This document shows positions 62,276-64,000 of a DNA stretch of 64,000 bases, piece by piece. The stretch is taken from assembly GCF_038811545.1 (NCBI RefSeq), contig NZ_CP133319.1, positions 2,075,516 through 2,139,515 of the forward strand, written 5' to 3'. This DNA comes from Rhodoligotrophos sp. CJ14. GTDB lineage: Bacteria > Pseudomonadota > Alphaproteobacteria > Rhizobiales > Im1. The position numbers were made by a program, and so were the translations under genes. The notes beneath the pieces were generated by a model. That model did not search any database. It was given only the letters and a program-made list of their open reading frames with translations, and was not told the origin of the DNA. Each line of letters starts with the position of its first letter. Position 1 is the first letter of the stretch.

Positions 62276-63448
62276 TTACGCCTTATATGTCAGCTCGCGC
62301 GGATAATCCGCAAAGCACTCGGCTCCATTCTCGGTGACGGCGAAGCTCTCCGAGATCACCAGGCCATAGTGTTCCATCCAAATGGCCGGGATGCAATGGA
62401 ACGTCATGTTCGGCTCGAGCACCGTCCGGTCGCCAGCTCTGAGGCTCGCCGTGAGCTCACCCCAGGTGGGAGGATATCCGATGCCCACGGGATAGCCGAT
62501 GCGGCTGTCCTTCTCGATGCCATGGCGCGAGATCACCGCCTTCCATGCGGCAGCAAGCTCCTCGCAAGCGACCCCCGGCTTGACCTTGTCGAGCACCGCC
62601 TGCAGGCCTTCGGCGATGACCTTTGCCACATCCTGCATCTCCTGCGTCGGCCTTCCCAGATAGATGCAACGCGACAAGGGCGAGTGATAGCGATGCCGGA
62701 TACCGCCAAGCTCGATATAGAAGATCTCGCCCTCGACCAGCGGCGCATCCGTCCAGGAAAGATGGGGGGCTGCGCAATATTCGCCCACCATGGCGTTGGG
62801 CGGCTTACAGGGGAAGGTGCCACCGAATTCCGGCAAGCCGGCGGTGGTGACGCGATAAACCTCGGCCATCACGTCGCATTGTCGGACGCCCGGTTCGGCC
62901 TTGTCATAGGCCGCCTGTTGCGCGGCCGCGGCGATCTTGCCGGCCTGTCTCATGAACTCGAGCTCGCGCTCGGACTTCACCATGCGACACCAATTGACCA
63001 GCAGGAACGCGTCAAGGAAGCGTGCATTGGGCAAATCGCGCTTCAGAATCGCATCCCACTTGGCCGTGTAATAGTAATCGTCGGTCTCGACCCCGATCGT
63101 GCCCTTGTCCCAGCCGCGGCGCTTGAGCTCTTCCGCAACGAACTCGATCGGATGGCGCTCAGTCGAGGCGACGTAAGTGTCCGGATACGGAACGACGTTT
63201 TCTTCCGCCAGGAAGGCCGTGAACTTTGCGCCCACCGCATCCATCTTCCGGCCGATCCAGACCGGCTCTTCCTGGCGAAGGCTCACGGCCACCATCTGCG
63301 GTGTGTAGAACGACCAGCCGTCATAGCCGGTCAGCCAGAACTGATTGGCCGGTGACGCGACAAGCAGCAGGTCGATGCCGCGCTTGCTCATCTCCGCCTT
63401 GGCACGCGCAATGCGCGCGAGAAACTCGCTGCGTTCGAACAGGATCAT
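62276..63448 (-). CDS. M24 family hydrolase, ectoine hydrolase DoeA/EutD-like
   Basis: 390 residues from the ATG at 63448, preceded by AGAGG. The N-terminal creatinase-type domain (about 1-150, with NQFWLTGYDGWSFYTPQ) is followed by a pita-bread domain. Two of the usual metal ligands are replaced: FYIELGG has Glu for the first Asp, and YHSPLSR has Pro for the second. The same replacement occurs, as far as I recall, in ectoine hydrolase, and creatinase likewise works without metal. The motifs GIGYPPTWGE and VLEPNMTFHCIP also match DoeA. It probably hydrolyses a cyclic amidine or amide. It is the first gene of the minus-strand group. Confidence 0.85.
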   Translation of the reverse strand: MILFERSEFLARIARAKAEMSKRGIDLLLVASPANQFWLTGYDGWSFYTPQMVAVSLRQEEPVWIGRKMDAVGAKFTAFLAEENVVPYPDTYVASTERHPIEFVAEELKRRGWDKGTIGVETDDYYYTAKWDAILKRDLPNARFLDAFLLVNWCRMVKSERELEFMRQAGKIAAAAQQAAYDKAEPGVRQCDVMAEVYRVTTAGLPEFGGTFPCKPPNAMVGEYCAAPHLSWTDAPLVEGEIFYIELGGIRHRYHSPLSRCIYLGRPTQEMQDVAKVIAEGLQAVLDKVKPGVACEELAAAWKAVISRHGIEKDSRIGYPVGIGYPPTWGELTASLRAGDRTVLEPNMTFHCIPAIWMEHYGLVISESFAVTENGAECFADYPRELTYKA

Positions 63449-63539
63449 GTTTTGACCTCTCACCCGGCCTTATCGGCTTTTGCGCAGCAGCATCACGCCT
63501 GCGGAATGAGAAGTCTAATGATATGTATGCCCGAACCCT

Positions 63540-63555
63540 ATAACTCGCAGGTTAT
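63540..63555. promoter_or_regulatory. Short inverted repeat in the divergent intergenic region
   Basis: ATAAC and GTTAT are separated by six bases, giving a 16-base site of the form used by LysR-type regulators. It lies about 90 bases upstream of the M24 gene and 120 bases upstream of the cupin gene. The region 63449-63674 holds no gene. Confidence 0.25.
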
Positions 63556-63674
63556 GCCTGGACGCGAGCCCTGCGATTTACTGCAGCTAATCCCGCGCGT
63601 CATAATTCCTAAATTGCGCACCCGGCCTCTTCCTGGCGACTTTGTACGGCACCAAGCAAGAGGCCGCGCAGCGA

Positions 63675-64000
63675 ATGCAACCCAATGAAATCAAGCCGTC
63701 TGACCCCCGCCAATCCGCCGAGGCATCGGATATCGGCACTATTGTGAAGCTCGGCAGCGCAGGGATCAGCGCCTATGTGCCGCCTCTGTCGGACTATCAG
63801 AATGTGTCCGAGACCTGGCAAGAAGCGGAATATCGCTGCTACGAAACGGAAGGGCGAAAGGTCACGATCGGCTACTGGACAGGCGAACCGGGCCAGATAT
63901 CGCTTGATCCTTGGCCTTACACGGAGGTCTGTTCGATTGTCACGGGACGCGTGGCACTGCGCGATCAGCGCGGCAAGGAAATCGTCTTTGGCGCCGGCGA
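63675..64000 (+). CDS. DUF861/cupin_3 family protein (partial, runs off the window)
   Basis: 108 complete codons from the ATG at 63675 to the window end. The peptide has CYETEGRKVTIGYWTGEPGQ, then YTEVCSIVTGRVALRDQRG and IVFGAG, the pattern of DUF861 (EutQ/ureidoglycine-aminohydrolase-like) cupins, in which the strand after the glycine-rich turn would carry further metal ligands beyond the end. Such cupins often accompany amine catabolic genes. It is divergent from the M24 gene. The ribosome-binding site is distant, so the start is not certain. Confidence 0.72.
   Translation, partial: MQPNEIKPSDPRQSAEASDIGTIVKLGSAGISAYVPPLSDYQNVSETWQEAEYRCYETEGRKVTIGYWTGEPGQISLDPWPYTEVCSIVTGRVALRDQRGKEIVFGAG

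Overview
This window reads as chromosome from a GC-rich alphaproteobacterium, most likely Hyphomicrobiales (Rhizobiales). The evidence is the dense GC-rich coding, the mix of IclR, LysR, GlxA and TetR regulators with many ABC importers, and two copies of a short interspersed repeat (core GAAGTGGA..CCGGTTCGCGTGAAGA) that I know from Rhizobiales genomes. I see no tRNA, rRNA, CRISPR, phage or insertion sequence. The window starts inside a CBS-domain channel gene and ends inside a cupin gene.

Layout. (1) 0.2-14 kb: a divergent M20 amidohydrolase and IclR regulator, then one long plus-strand operon. It holds a branched-chain-amino-acid-type ABC importer (two ATPases, two permeases, a Tat-exported binding protein) interleaved with a C45 acyltransferase/amidase, a CE4 deacetylase, both hydantoinase/oxoprolinase subunits and a second M20 hydrolase. 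It looks like uptake and stepwise opening of an N-acyl, amide or cyclic-imide compound. (2) 14-22 kb: an RNase Z-like hydrolase; a TetR gene divergent from a three-subunit molybdenum aldehyde oxidoreductase of the PaoABC/YagTSR type across a 28-bp palindrome; a zinc alcohol dehydrogenase; a membrane-anchored DJ-1/PfpI protein. (3) 22-30 kb: a full coenzyme F420 biosynthesis set (cofE, cofD, cofC, fused cofG-cofH) with an F420-dependent glucose-6-phosphate dehydrogenase and a duplicated EthD-like protein, ending at a terminator-like hairpin. (4) 30-37 kb: an oligopeptide-type importer operon that also encodes a 4-oxalocrotonate tautomerase and a Mer-like, probably F420-dependent, oxidoreductase. 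(5) 38-50.5 kb: a second oligopeptide-type importer with a GlpD-like FAD enzyme, an ornithine-cyclodeaminase homologue, a trimethylamine-dehydrogenase-like flavoprotein, a mandelate-racemase-type enzyme and a GlxA-type regulator. (6) 50.5-53 kb: an ArsR/SRPBCC pair, then SoxR with a SoxR box facing an MBL-fold gene. (7) 53-64 kb, minus strand: a ureohydrolase-fold protein, a ketopantoate-reductase family protein, an SsuABC/ThiXYZ-type importer, LysR, MFS, a gamma-glutamyltransferase family protein, an Asp/Glu racemase family protein and a DoeA/EutD-like M24 hydrolase.

The most interesting region is 22.3-33.4 kb. It puts F420 synthesis, F420 reduction by glucose 6-phosphate, a candidate F420H2-using reductase, a tautomerase, a duplicated EthD protein and a dedicated importer side by side. 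This suggests an F420-dependent catabolic pathway for an imported small molecule. The substrate cannot be read from the sequence.
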